A stretch of 9,796 bases of DNA, taken from positions 1 to 9,796 of the forward strand of contig CAJUDN010000081.1 in assembly GCA_910585355.1 (NCBI GenBank), in the 5' to 3' direction. This document shows positions 1-5,492 of this stretch, one piece after another. Under the pieces are notes generated by a model. That model ran no database searches. It was not told where the DNA came from and was given only the letters and a program-made list of their open reading frames with translations. Every line of letters starts with the position of its first letter. Within the stretch, counting starts at the first letter, position 1. The DNA is from an uncultured Lachnospiraceae bacterium (GTDB lineage Bacteria; Bacillota_A; Clostridia; Lachnospirales; Lachnospiraceae). A program made the translations under genes and the position numbers.

Positions 1-25
1 TCTCGACAGATTTTGTGCATTTTTT

Positions 26-45
26 AATTTTCAGACACGCTCTAG
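26..45 (+). repeat. End of a dispersed repeat element (copy 1)
   Basis: These 20 bases match the 20-bp repeat end at 7305-7324 with two differences; the shared core reads ACACGCTCT. The rest of this copy, if present, lies left of the window. It runs directly into the inverted-repeat element that starts at 42. The family is recognised only by comparison within this window. Confidence 0.6.
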
Positions 46-171
46 TACTACAGCGTACATTTCGAAATCAGCTTGTGTGAAGCTGCGGCATTCGGTTGTA
101 ATTACTACTAATTATACGCAAATTCCTTTGCAAAAAGTGAGTATGATATTAAATGTACGCTGTAGTACTAG
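42..171. repeat. 130-bp inverted-repeat element with cloverleaf folding potential
   Basis: The arms at 42-62 and 151-171 are perfect 21-bp reverse complements. Between them lie three further perfect hairpins: 69-74 with 80-85 (CAGCTT/AAGCTG), 99-104 with 109-114 (TAATTA twice) and 118-122 with 127-131 (GCAAA/TTTGC). On either strand this can fold into a closed multi-branch structure. There is no ORF inside. It could be a miniature inverted-repeat transposable element, a structured RNA or a strong bidirectional terminator-like structure, although no T-run follows either arm. It lies about 70 bases past the spoVAC stop. The pairings are seen directly; the function is unknown. Confidence 0.8.
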
Positions 172-239
172 CAAATCATTTCATTCACTAACCTGTTCAC
201 AACACAGCTTCCGCTTCTATCTCTTTTCTATAACTATCC

Positions 240-692
240 TCAAAATACCCCAATCATCTTCCCAACCCAATAAATCACACCAAGTACCCAACTACTCAAT
301 ATCCCATACAAAATCACCGGCCCTGCAATCGTAAATATCTTACATCCAACCCCGAACACCTGGCCCTCCGCCTTATACTCAATCGCCGGCGCTACCACGG
401 AATTGGCGAACCCTGTAATCGGCACCAACGCCCCGGCGCCGCCGAATTTTACGATTTTCGGAAAGATATTAAATCCTGTAAGAATTACGCTCCCGGCAAT
501 CAGGCACAGAGTGGACCAGGAAGACGCCACCTCCTTTTCCATTCCCATGTTCCCGAATACGTTGATGAGAACCTGGCCAATGGTGCAGATGATACCGCCC
601 ACGAAAAAGGCCCGCAGCATATTTTTTATGACACTGTGTACTGGTGTCACCTTTTTCACATATTTTCCATATTCTTTCTTGTCAATTTCCAT
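240..692 (-). CDS. spoVAC: Stage V sporulation protein AC
   Basis: This integral membrane protein belongs to the SpoVA channel, which moves Ca-dipicolinic acid into the developing spore and releases it at germination. It has 150 residues, the same length as the Bacillus subtilis protein as I recall it. Hydrophobic segments lie at about 25-45, 60-78, 83-103 and 118-145. The family signature is visible at about 83-110, including GGAGALVPITGFAN and the following EYKAEG. The start is an ATG sharing one base with the TGA stop of spoVAB (TGATG). A strong GGAGG site sits about 8 bases upstream of it, so the two genes are probably translationally coupled. The stop codon is present, so the gene is intact. 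spoVAD usually comes next, but the visible downstream stretch holds only the 130-bp inverted-repeat element. The identification is firm. Confidence 0.95.
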   Translation of the reverse strand: MEIDKKEYGKYVKKVTPVHSVIKNMLRAFFVGGIICTIGQVLINVFGNMGMEKEVASSWSTLCLIAGSVILTGFNIFPKIVKFGGAGALVPITGFANSVVAPAIEYKAEGQVFGVGCKIFTIAGPVILYGILSSWVLGVIYWVGKMIGVF

Positions 693-1120
693 CAGGTACC
701 TCCAAATCCCTTTGTAAAATAGATCATGGCTCCAAAAAATTTACCAGCGGCTATGGATAGGATCACATATTGGATTCCCACAGACAATCTTAATCTCCTG
801 CCGAGAACCGGTAGGGCCTTCAAAGTTTCCGCCAGAGACATCACCAGGCATCCCACGAAAACGCCAATGGATACGCCCCAGACCGCCAGAAGTACTGTTC
901 CGCCCCCAAGGGCCGGCGCATGGTATAAATCCATAATATTTCCCAGAGTACCGCCTATAATCAGGAGTGTCTCATAAAATATCACATGTTTCCTGGTATG
1001 GGTCACCCCGATCAGGCGGGGATATACGCCGATGATGGCCAGAAAGGCAAAAATCCCGGCTGCGATCACACCGCCGAAACTAAGTCCCATGAACCACAAA
1101 AGAACAGTCTTAAGAAACAT
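692..1120 (-). CDS. spoVAB: Stage V sporulation protein AB
   Basis: This is a small polytopic inner-forespore-membrane protein of the SpoVA dipicolinate channel. From the chosen ATG at 1120 it has 142 residues, close to the roughly 141 usual for the family. Hydrophobic segments lie near 5-31, 47-65, 76-96 and 114-136. A conserved-looking loop, SLAETLKALPVLGRR, sits at about 95-109. The start at 1120 is preferred over the in-frame ATG at 1144 because an AAAGGAG site lies 10 bases before it, whereas nothing recognisable precedes 1144. The gene overlaps the end of spoVAA by 11 bases and its stop shares a base with the spoVAC start, so all three are likely one transcript. The family call rests on length, context and remembered similarity. 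Confidence 0.9.
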   Translation of the reverse strand: MFLKTVLLWFMGLSFGGVIAAGIFAFLAIIGVYPRLIGVTHTRKHVIFYETLLIIGGTLGNIMDLYHAPALGGGTVLLAVWGVSIGVFVGCLVMSLAETLKALPVLGRRLRLSVGIQYVILSIAAGKFFGAMIYFTKGFGGT

Positions 1121-1739
1121 CAATTCCCGACTCCTTTCTTCCATGGTTCTGAATCAGCGTTTTATTGAGGTTGTCCTCATAAAGGCGCATTTCCACCTCA
1201 ATGGGCGTCGGGTCTGTCGTAATTTTCCATGACGCAAAGTGATTGAAGAAAACCAGAATTCCCAGAGAAAGCCCTATGGAATAAGAAAACTCTAGGACTG
1301 TGGGACCCTCAGGAGCCGTTCCCATAATCAGCGCATAGAGGTTGGCAAACACATCGGTCACATTGGCATCATTGTTAAAAGTCATGATGGCAAAGGCTGC
1401 GCCACAAAAAGCCACCAACGATACAAAAACCGTTTTTACCCATTGGAACATACGGCTTTTGTCCCCTTTGGGCTTATACATCACCACAAAATCTGTCTCG
1501 CCGATATTATCAATCTGCACATTCGTTCCGGTTTCTTCCAACATTCCCATCAGGTCCACGACGCTCCCCACAAACGAGCCTTTTTTTTCAGGTTCTTGAA
1601 AAGAGGTGACCCTGACCGCCTTCACTTTCGCCTCCACAGCCTTGTTTTGACAGTGTACTTCGGCAATATCCTTCACATGTACACTGGGCTCATAAATCTC
1701 TGTGATCTGGGAAATCTTTAAATATACCGTATCGCTCAT
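1110..1739 (-). CDS. spoVAA: Stage V sporulation protein AA
   Basis: This is the first canonical SpoVA protein, a membrane component of the forespore dipicolinate-transport complex. It has 209 residues (about 206 in B. subtilis). A soluble N-terminal region, residues 1 to about 95, looks beta-rich. Two membrane segments follow at about 101-120 and 149-167, then a C-terminal tail with DPTPIEVEMRLYED at about 176-189. The ATG overlaps the TGA of the preceding 54-residue gene as ATGA, and an AAGGATGG-like site lies about 10 bases upstream, so coupled translation is likely. Expression probably comes from the sigma-G-type promoter at 1933-1962, with possible read-through from sigF. The product call is firm from its features and its place directly before spoVAB and spoVAC. 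Confidence 0.93.
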   Translation of the reverse strand: MSDTVYLKISQITEIYEPSVHVKDIAEVHCQNKAVEAKVKAVRVTSFQEPEKKGSFVGSVVDLMGMLEETGTNVQIDNIGETDFVVMYKPKGDKSRMFQWVKTVFVSLVAFCGAAFAIMTFNNDANVTDVFANLYALIMGTAPEGPTVLEFSYSIGLSLGILVFFNHFASWKITTDPTPIEVEMRLYEDNLNKTLIQNHGRKESGIDVS

Positions 1740-1900
1740 GCGATTTTCACCATCCTTTCATGGGGATGGCATACCAGCGTCCCATCCGGCATGTATAAGG
1801 ATCTCGGTTTTTGAAACAACAAATACCATGCCATGAAAACAACCAGCGCCAGAAGCAAAACTGCCGCCAGAAGCTGAAGCCTGTTTTTCAGTGAGTTCAT
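1736..1900 (-). CDS. Small single-span membrane protein upstream of spoVAA
   Basis: I do not recognise this 54-residue protein. It has a short basic N-terminus (MNSLKNRLQ), one strong membrane span at about 9-29, and a short tail with a KPRS stretch and CHPHER. The topology could be N-in with an outward tail, but basic residues flank both sides. The ATG at 1900 is chosen because an AAAGGG site lies about 8 bases upstream; an ATG two codons earlier at 1906 is too close to that site. Reading in frame further upstream only enters the tandem repeats, so those extensions are artefacts. Its stop overlaps the spoVAA start as ATGA. It is the first gene after a sigma-G-type promoter, so it is probably a forespore protein made with the SpoVA proteins. 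Its function is unknown. Confidence 0.7.
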   Translation of the reverse strand: MNSLKNRLQLLAAVLLLALVVFMAWYLLFQKPRSLYMPDGTLVCHPHERMVKIA

Positions 1901-1932
1901 TCGCATACACCCTTTTCCTTTTGTTTTGCGGA

Positions 1933-1962
1933 TAGTATGCACTTTTTCTTTTAATCCTATAC
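1933..1962 (-). promoter_or_regulatory. Sigma-G-type forespore promoter for the spoVA group
   Basis: On the minus strand a -35 element GTATA (1958-1962) is followed after exactly 18 bases by CATACTA (1933-1939). This fits the known B. subtilis sigma-G pattern of gyATr, 18 bases, cAtnnTA. It also resembles a sigma-F site, but the GG expected there is absent. Transcription would start near 1925, giving a leader of roughly 25 bases before the 54-residue gene. The -35 lies at the edge of the 68-bp tandem repeats and shares the AGGTATA found at two of the repeat junctions. This is motif matching only. Confidence 0.65.
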
Positions 1963-1963
1963 C

Positions 1964-2235
1964 TTGTCGTTCGGCTAATGCTAAACGCCCGCCCTTTAGG
2001 CATGTATTACGGGATGCCCTTCGGGTATACCTTGTCGTTCGGCTAATGCCGAACGCCTGCCCTTTGGGCATGTATTACGGGATGCCCTTCGGGTATACCT
2101 TGTCGTTCGGCTAATGCTAAACGCCTGCCACATGGGCATGTATTACGGGATGTCCTTCAGATTTACCTTGTCGTTCGCTCAAAGCCGCACGCCCATCTCA
2201 TAGACATATATTCAGAACGCCCTTCGGGTATCCTC
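1964..2235. repeat. Four tandem 68-bp repeats between sigF and the spoVA group
   Basis: Units start at 1964, 2032, 2100 and 2168, a constant 68-bp period filling exactly 272 bases. Units 1 to 3 are very similar and unit 4 is degenerate. Each intact unit holds small palindromes: TTCGGC-TAAT-GCCGAA and TGCCC-TTT-GGGCA in unit 2, and CCCTTCGGG near the end. The array touches the last base of the sigF stop codon and ends just before the sigma-G-type -35. Together with 1901-1963 it fills the 334-bp gap between genes. Open frames through it on either strand are repeat artefacts. It would be transcribed within the sigF message. Its function is unknown. Confidence 0.92.
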
Positions 2236-2954
2236 TATGACAAAAGCTTTTCCCGAAGCTCCCTTAAAATCCTTTTTTCCAGTCTGGACACCTGAACCTG
2301 GGAAATGCCCAAATCTTTTGCAATCACCGTCTGCGTTTTATTTTCAAAATACCTCTTTATGATAATCTGCTGCTCCTGGGAGTTTAGGCTTTTTAAGAGA
2401 TCCGCAAGCACCATGCGGTTTAAAAGCTTTTCATTTTCCGAGCTCTTCTCCGCTATTTTATCAATAAGACAGCCTCCATTTTCATCCTCTTTGCTCATAG
2501 GCCGGTAGATGGATTCCACCTCCGCCCCGGCTTCCAAAGATGCCGCCACTTCCTCACGGCTGGCTCCCACCTCCTTCGCCAGCTCTTCAATGGTGGGCTC
2601 CCTTCCCAAGGAGAATTCAAGCCGCTCCCTGGCGGCTCCGATTCTTACCGCCAGTTCTTTTAAAGGCCTGCTCACCTTTATCATTCCGTCGTCCCGCAAG
2701 AATCTCCGTATCTCTCCGGTAATCATTGGAACCGCATAAGTAGAGAGCTTCACATCCATGGACAGATCGAATTTGTCAATGGCCTTTAAAAGCCCGATGC
2801 TTCCGATCTGAAACAAATCTTCCAGCTCGTACCCTCTGCCGGCGAACCGCCTTACGATACTCCAGATCAGTCCCATGTTTTCCGTAACCAGCGAGTCCCT
2901 GGCTTCTTTATCCCCCTGGTGTGCCCGTTTGATATACTCCATGGTGTCTGTCAT
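2235..2954 (-). CDS. sigF: RNA polymerase sigma factor SigF (forespore)
   Basis: This is the forespore-specific sigma-70-family factor that directs RNA polymerase to early forespore genes and is held inactive by SpoIIAB. Numbering from the GTG, region 2 covers about 24-92, with GYELEDLFQIGSIGLLKA and then LSTYAVPMITGEIRRFLRDD. Region 3 is at about 96-160 and region 4 at about 197-235, with a helix-turn-helix around TQTVIAKDLGISQVQVSR. It is full length, with no gap in the core regions. Two starts are possible: GTG at 2963 (242 residues), which overlaps the spoIIAB stop as GTGA, or ATG at 2954 (239 residues), which has an AGG 8 bases upstream. I prefer 2954. The order spoIIAA-spoIIAB-sigF distinguishes it from the closely related SigG. 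Confidence 0.95.
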   Translation of the reverse strand: MTDTMEYIKRAHQGDKEARDSLVTENMGLIWSIVRRFAGRGYELEDLFQIGSIGLLKAIDKFDLSMDVKLSTYAVPMITGEIRRFLRDDGMIKVSRPLKELAVRIGAARERLEFSLGREPTIEELAKEVGASREEVAASLEAGAEVESIYRPMSKEDENGGCLIDKIAEKSSENEKLLNRMVLADLLKSLNSQEQQIIIKRYFENKTQTVIAKDLGISQVQVSRLEKRILRELREKLLS

Positions 2955-2959
2955 ATGCG

Positions 2960-3385
2960 TCACCTGCCAATTTTCTTTCTCATGGTCACCAAGGTTCCTT
3001 TATTGGGAGCGGAAATCACTTCAACTTGATCCATAAAGGCCTCCATGAAGGAAAAGCCCATGCCGGACCGCTCCCCCTCGGCTGTGGTAAACATGGGTTC
3101 CATGGCCTTTTCCACATCGGCAATCCCAACGCCGTCGTCCTGTACCGTCACCGTCAGCACATTTTCCTCCGCAGCCGCCTCCAGATAAATGGTGCCCTCC
3201 CCGTTTTGATAGCCGTGGATGACAGCGTTCGTCACCGCCTCGGAAACTGCTGTTTTTATGTCGTCAATCTCCTCTAAGGTGGGGTTTAAGCGGCTGGCAA
3301 ACACCGCCACCACCACCCTGGCAAATTCTTCATTTTCTGAAAGGCTGTCTATTTTCATGGTCATGACCTGTCTTTTTTCCATCAT
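2960..3385 (-). CDS. spoIIAB: Anti-sigma F factor / serine kinase SpoIIAB
   Basis: This GHKL-fold protein binds SigF and blocks it; it also phosphorylates SpoIIAA with ATP, which sets the switch. From ATG 3385 it has 141 residues. The ATP-site boxes are clear: the N box EAVTNAVIHGY at 49-59, the G1 box DDGVGI at 83-88 and the G2 region GERSGMGFSFM at 104-114. Two adjacent ATGs (3385 and 3382) follow a GGGGG-rich site (AAGGGGGAAGAA). An in-frame ATG at 3403 is rejected because that site would then fall inside the coding region. It begins 10 bases after the spoIIAA stop, and its own stop overlaps the sigF start region. The identification is firm. Confidence 0.95.
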   Translation of the reverse strand: MMEKRQVMTMKIDSLSENEEFARVVVAVFASRLNPTLEEIDDIKTAVSEAVTNAVIHGYQNGEGTIYLEAAAEENVLTVTVQDDGVGIADVEKAMEPMFTTAEGERSGMGFSFMEAFMDQVEVISAPNKGTLVTMRKKIGR

Positions 3386-3395
3386 TTCTTCCCCC

Positions 3396-3734
3396 TTACT
3401 CATTTAACGCTGCTTCTTTGGAATCATACCGGCTTAAAAGTGCCGGAATTCCCGCAATTTTCAATACCCGCATCACCTGTGGACCGGCTCCATAAAATCC
3501 GGCGCTTCCGCCTCCGGCCCTCATCTGCTTATAACGGTTTAAAAGAATCCCTATTCCTGAGCTGTCCATGAACCTGGTCTCTGAAAAATCAAAGACAATC
3601 CTGTTGATGTAATTTTCTGCCATAAGAAGGTCCGTTTCATATTTCAGGTTCCGGCAGTTATGATGATCAAGTTCTCCGGGCAGGTGAATAATCAAAGTCT
3701 GCCCCTTTGCTTCATAAATAAATGATGGTTTCAT
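3396..3734 (-). CDS. spoIIAA: Anti-anti-sigma F factor SpoIIAA
   Basis: This is a STAS-domain protein. In its unphosphorylated state it binds SpoIIAB and frees SigF; SpoIIE dephosphorylates it and SpoIIAB phosphorylates it. It has 112 residues. GELDHH lies at 20-25 and FMDSSGIGILLNRYKQ at 55-70. Ser58 is in the same position as the phosphorylated serine I recall in B. subtilis SpoIIAA. The ATG at 3734 follows a GAGGAG site with about 6 bases of spacing. It is the first gene of the spoIIA group. A sigma-H promoter would be expected upstream, but I could not find a convincing one. The C-terminus is unremarkable. The identification is firm. Confidence 0.95.
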   Translation of the reverse strand: MKPSFIYEAKGQTLIIHLPGELDHHNCRNLKYETDLLMAENYINRIVFDFSETRFMDSSGIGILLNRYKQMRAGGGSAGFYGAGPQVMRVLKIAGIPALLSRYDSKEAALNE

Positions 3735-4043
3735 ATGATTTCTCCTCAGCTCAAATTTGAATTTTCCTTTTTGAATTTTTCTTTTACAGGCGATGCCCGG
3801 CCCGTCAGAGCCTTAACCGCCGGAACTTTTTTAAAAAGCGAACAAAAAGCTTCCGATATTCGCGAATCACCTTACGCACTTCGTTCGTATGGCTTTTTCG
3901 CTCATACCAGCCTGAATGCCAAATGCCTGTACGTCCCCGCGTACAAGTACGCCGCCCGCACAGCCGGCTGGCAGCATTTTCATCATAAAGAGAAAAAGAG
4001 ACCTTACAGTTTTTCTTCCGTAAAGTCTCTTAAAGCACCCGGC
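3735..4043. other. Intergenic region: spoIIA upstream region plus hairpin-rich stretch
   Basis: This 309-bp gap holds the leader of spoIIAA on its left and the terminator of the TPR gene on its right. The stretch nearest spoIIAA (3745-3785) is AT-rich with TTGAATTTT repeated twice. The middle (3850-3970) is rich in small inverted repeats, for example GTATG/CATAC (3887-3891 with 3903-3907), TGTACG/CGTACA (3928-3933 with 3940-3945) and the palindrome CAGCCGGCTG (3961-3970). No convincing gene is seen. The spoIIA promoter should be here but was not identified with confidence. Confidence 0.6.
3991..4030 (-). terminator. Rho-independent terminator of the folC-TPR transcript
   Basis: In minus-strand RNA, AGAGACUUUAC (4030-4020) pairs over 11 positions, one of them G-U, with GUAAGGUCUCU (4007-3997). 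The loop is 12 bases, and UUUUCU follows directly. It begins about 14 bases past the TPR gene stop. It separates the folC operon from spoIIA, so spoIIA needs its own promoter. Confidence 0.88.
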
Positions 4044-5348
4044 TTAATATCCCCGCTCCGCCTTTGCCCGCTCTGCAAGCTCCGAATCAGAAAAGTTCAT
4101 AATTACCTGACCAAACAGCTGATCGGCTGTCTCCTCATCTCCCTTGGCTTTGCAGCACATGGCCATCTGGAAGATGATCTGGGGATTTCTGTCATTGATC
4201 TTCATGTATTCTTCAAAATAGTGCAATGCCGCGTCGTAATCTCCTGCTGTCATGCTGGCATTCCCCAGACTCTCCAAAACCGTCGGAGCGCCAGTATCCA
4301 TTTCTGCCTTAATTTCCGCAAGTACATTGACCATACTTTCATCTGAAATTTTCGACTGGTCCATCTCGATATAGAGCAGCACCGCCGTCTGAAAGTCTCC
4401 CTTCCGGCAGGCATTAAGAATCTCCACCAGGGTCTGGTACTGCACTAATGTACTGTCAGAATCGCCGATCAGGTTATTAAGCTCCTCCTCAGCCTTGGCC
4501 TTTTCCTCCTCATACTGCCTGGCCTCCGCCCGAAGTCTGTCGGACTCCTGATTTGCCAGATTCAGCTTATCGGCATAAGAACGCATTTCCTGATTGTGCT
4601 CATAATTTAAAGACCTCTCCCTTGCCGGCGTGACCATGAAAAGCACCACAATCACACCGAGGGCCAGTCCGATGGCAATGTTAATGATGGACTGCCATCC
4701 GGTATTCTCCTTATACGTGGGCGGCAGAATCACATCATCGTCCTGCATCTCCCTGTGAGAAAAGGCATTCTTCATCTTCCGCTTTTCCACATCGGCCTTT
4801 CCGGTCCTGGATTTCACATACTCCATATACCGGACAGCTTTCTGATTATTACGGTCAATCTGAAGCACCTTATATAAGGATTTTCCCGCCTTGGTAAAGT
4901 CCTCATGTTCCATATACAAAACCGCCAGAAGAAGATGGGCCTTCACAAAATTAGGCTTTTCCTCTACAATCCGTTTTAGCTGGAGTACCGCCAGATCGTC
5001 GCTTCCGCTCTTTGCATGAACCAAAGCCTGGTTATATTTTTTTATGGTCTGACTGGCAATTCCAAGCTGTCCGGGCTTCCTCTGTACTTCGTCCAGGTAA
5101 TGGTCCGCCAGATTGTCCTCCGGCTGGAGATTAATGCTAATAACCCACTGAATCAGGGCATCGGAGGTTTCCCCCATCTCATAAAAAATCAGACCCAGGA
5201 GATTTCTGGCATTGGTATGGTATTTATTAAACTGAAGCGACCGCTTCAAATATTCCGCCGCCCCGGAAAGGTCTCTCTCTCTGGCCATCTCCAGACCGCG
5301 GTTATAATATCCGTTGGCCGCGTACTGGATTTTCTGCAAATAGTCCAT
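4044..5348 (-). CDS. Membrane-anchored TPR-repeat protein
   Basis: This 434-residue protein has TPR-like helical repeats at about 1-180, for example AAEYLKRSLQFNKYHTNARN and YMEHEDFTKAGKSLYKVLQI. A linker follows, then one membrane span at about 219-239 (IINIAIGLALGVIVVLFMV), a charged and probably coiled-coil stretch at about 245-295, and further TPR-like helices at about 300-425. There is no N-terminal signal peptide, so the first TPR block is probably cytoplasmic and the C-terminal block outside. TPR domains usually hold protein partners; no catalytic motif is seen. It starts three bases after the stop of the 46-residue gene and ends at a terminator. Its position beside spoIIA hints at a cell-envelope or sporulation role, but that is inference. 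I give no gene symbol. Confidence 0.85.
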   Translation of the reverse strand: MDYLQKIQYAANGYYNRGLEMARERDLSGAAEYLKRSLQFNKYHTNARNLLGLIFYEMGETSDALIQWVISINLQPEDNLADHYLDEVQRKPGQLGIASQTIKKYNQALVHAKSGSDDLAVLQLKRIVEEKPNFVKAHLLLAVLYMEHEDFTKAGKSLYKVLQIDRNNQKAVRYMEYVKSRTGKADVEKRKMKNAFSHREMQDDDVILPPTYKENTGWQSIINIAIGLALGVIVVLFMVTPARERSLNYEHNQEMRSYADKLNLANQESDRLRAEARQYEEEKAKAEEELNNLIGDSDSTLVQYQTLVEILNACRKGDFQTAVLLYIEMDQSKISDESMVNVLAEIKAEMDTGAPTVLESLGNASMTAGDYDAALHYFEEYMKINDRNPQIIFQMAMCCKAKGDEETADQLFGQVIMNFSDSELAERAKAERGY

Positions 5349-5351
5349 ATA

Positions 5352-5492
5352 TTATTTTTCCTTTATCTCCTTCATGATTTCCATCATGATATCCGCCATA
5401 TCCGTTAAATCGCTTTTTACAATGGCGTCGCTGACCGCCTCCACTTCGAGGCTTGGCCGGAAACGCTCAATTTCTTCCTCAAAATTAATCAT
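5352..5492 (-). CDS. 46-residue acidic orphan protein between folC and the TPR gene
   Basis: I do not recognise this protein. Its 46 residues begin MINFEEEIERFRPSLEVE and continue into a helical stretch rich in Met, Ile, Glu and Lys (MADIMMEIMKEIKEK). It has no signal peptide or membrane span and probably forms one or two amphipathic helices. A GGAGG site lies about 8 bases before the ATG, and the start overlaps the folC stop as ATGA. The TPR gene starts three bases after its stop. The strong ribosome site and tight packing on both sides make it a probable real gene. It could be a partner of the TPR protein, but nothing in the sequence shows this. Confidence 0.75.
   Translation of the reverse strand: MINFEEEIERFRPSLEVEAVSDAIVKSDLTDMADIMMEIMKEIKEK

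Noticed and set aside
1736..2071. A 111-residue minus-strand reading frame running through the tandem repeats into the small membrane protein
   Set aside because: Its first half only translates the 68-bp repeat and has no good ribosome site; the start at 1900 with AAAGGG fits better.
1926..2114. Plus-strand frame of 62 residues over the repeats
   Set aside because: It is a periodic translation of the tandem repeat with no ribosome site.
1964..2235. CRISPR array
   Set aside because: The 68-bp units are contiguous with no variable spacers, and no cas genes are present.
3735..3870. Sigma-H promoter or Spo0A box for spoIIAA
   Set aside because: AAAGGAAAA resembles a sigma-H -35, but the -10 would fall on the ribosome site; TTTGTTCGC matches a Spo0A box only partly.
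3735..4346. Plus-strand 203-residue frame between spoIIAA and the TPR gene
   Set aside because: It runs across intergenic hairpins and antisense to the TPR gene, with no ribosome site or domain.
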